A stretch of 6,303 nt of DNA. It comes from an uncultured Eubacteriales bacterium (GTDB lineage: Bacteria; Bacillota; Clostridia; Oscillospirales; Oscillospiraceae). The stretch lies in NCBI GenBank assembly GCA_900546075.1, contig URBH01000082.1:1-6303 (forward strand). Reading direction: 5' to 3'. Shown here piece by piece: positions 6,007 through 6,303 of the stretch; the first letter of the stretch is position 1; the number at the start of each line of letters is the position of its first letter. A program made the position numbers and the translations under genes. Under the pieces are notes generated by a model. The model was not told where the DNA came from. It did no database searches and was given only the letters and a program-made list of their open reading frames with translations.

Positions 6007-6036
6007 CCCCGGAAACGAAACCGATCGTTCCCGGGA
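6007..6036. repeat. GC-rich inverted repeat abutting the operon -35
   Basis: Bases 6007-6017 and 6026-6036 pair with nine matches within a 10-bp core (one A-C mismatch) around an 8-base loop. On the minus strand the hairpin runs straight into TTGCTTTCTTTT, so it has terminator shape and could block antisense read-through coming from beyond the tRNA. It also touches the -35 box and could be an operator. Neither role is proven by sequence. Confidence 0.45.
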
Positions 6037-6064
6037 ACCCCGCCTCAAATAATGAAATTTTCTC

Positions 6065-6093
6065 TTTACAAATCCAACAGTTTCTGATACAAT
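6065..6093 (+). promoter_or_regulatory. tRNA-Asp promoter
   Basis: A -35 TTTACA (6065-6070) and a -10 TACAAT (6088-6093) have the ideal 17-base spacer, with TGA before the -10. The predicted start, near 6100, is about 8 bases before the mature tRNA end, which suits a single-tRNA transcript. Confidence 0.85.
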
Positions 6094-6107
6094 CATACCT
6101 GTTCTGT

Positions 6108-6184
6108 GGCCCGGTGGTGCAGTCGGTTAGCACGCCAGCCTGTCACGCTGGAGGTCGACGGTTCGAGTCCGTTCCGGGTCGCCA
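6108..6184 (+). tRNA. tRNA-Asp (anticodon GTC)
   Basis: A 77-base cloverleaf. The acceptor stem GGCCCGG pairs with CCGGGTC (one G-U pair), followed by discriminator G and an encoded CCA at 6182-6184. The anticodon arm is CCAGC, loop CTGTCAC, GCTGG, so the anticodon is GTC, reading GAC/GAT for aspartate. The T arm carries GGTTCGAGTCC. It stands alone with its own promoter and terminator; no second tRNA follows in the window. Confidence 0.98.
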
Positions 6185-6185
6185 C

Positions 6186-6215
6186 AAAAAAGCACGCTTT
6201 TCAGCGTGCTTTTTT
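6186..6215 (+). terminator. Rho-independent terminator of the tRNA gene
   Basis: AGCACGCT (6191-6198) pairs with AGCGTGCT (6203-6210) on a TTTC loop. It is flanked by an A-run before and a T-run after (through 6215), so the stem can extend and may work on both strands. It begins two bases after the tRNA CCA end. Confidence 0.93.
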
Positions 6216-6303
6216 CTTTCTGCTTGGCTGTGGATATTCTTGGGCAATACCGCACAATTTGACAAGAAGACTCAGCCAGGATTTTTGTCCCAATTCAAAG
6301 TTT

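Noticed and set aside
6108..6303. tRNA-Asp as an integration site for a mobile element
   Set aside because: No second copy of the tRNA 3' end, integrase or att-like repeat is visible in the window.

Overview
The window looks like chromosomal DNA from a GC-rich member of the Clostridia (Bacillota), plausibly an Oscillospiraceae-type gut bacterium. Coding DNA is rich in G and C while the spacers are AT-rich. Ribosome binding sites are strong AGGAGG types. Promoters are sigma-A-like and nearly all carry an extended -10 (TGn before the hexamer). The small heat shock gene carries a CIRCE operator, and a LytTR regulator is paired with a DUF3021 membrane protein, a Bacillota habit. The family-level placement is inference only.

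Layout: (1) Bases 1-153 hold an AT-rich palindrome that probably ends an upstream gene, a second long inverted repeat, and an extended -10 promoter. (2) Bases 154-2080 (+) form a tight three-gene operon with two ATGA overlaps: a LytTR DNA-binding regulator, a DUF3021 four-helix membrane protein and an acyltransferase-3 membrane enzyme. (3) A bidirectional terminator at 2079-2124 serves this operon and the convergent small heat shock gene (2127-2570, -), which is controlled by a CIRCE element overlapping its own -35 box. (4) Bases 2760-2891 hold a compact, MITE-like inverted repeat. (5) Bases 2961-5917 (-) form a two-gene operon, again with an ATGA overlap: a polyprenyl-phosphate sugar phosphotransferase of the WbaP/EPS-initiation type, then a cardiolipin synthase. 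(6) At the right end a tRNA-Asp(GTC) has its own promoter and terminator on the + strand; the last 88 bases show no supportable gene.

The theme is the cell envelope. The + operon looks like a self-regulated, membrane-sensing LytTR unit whose effector may be an O-acyltransferase acting on a surface glycan or lipid. The - operon pairs the first membrane step of glycan assembly with phospholipid (cardiolipin) synthesis. The most interesting signal is the inverted repeat at 64-97. It resembles a terminator, but each arm holds a perfect match to the LytTR half-site consensus and the repeat lies just upstream of the LytTR operon promoter, so it is a candidate operator for autoregulation.
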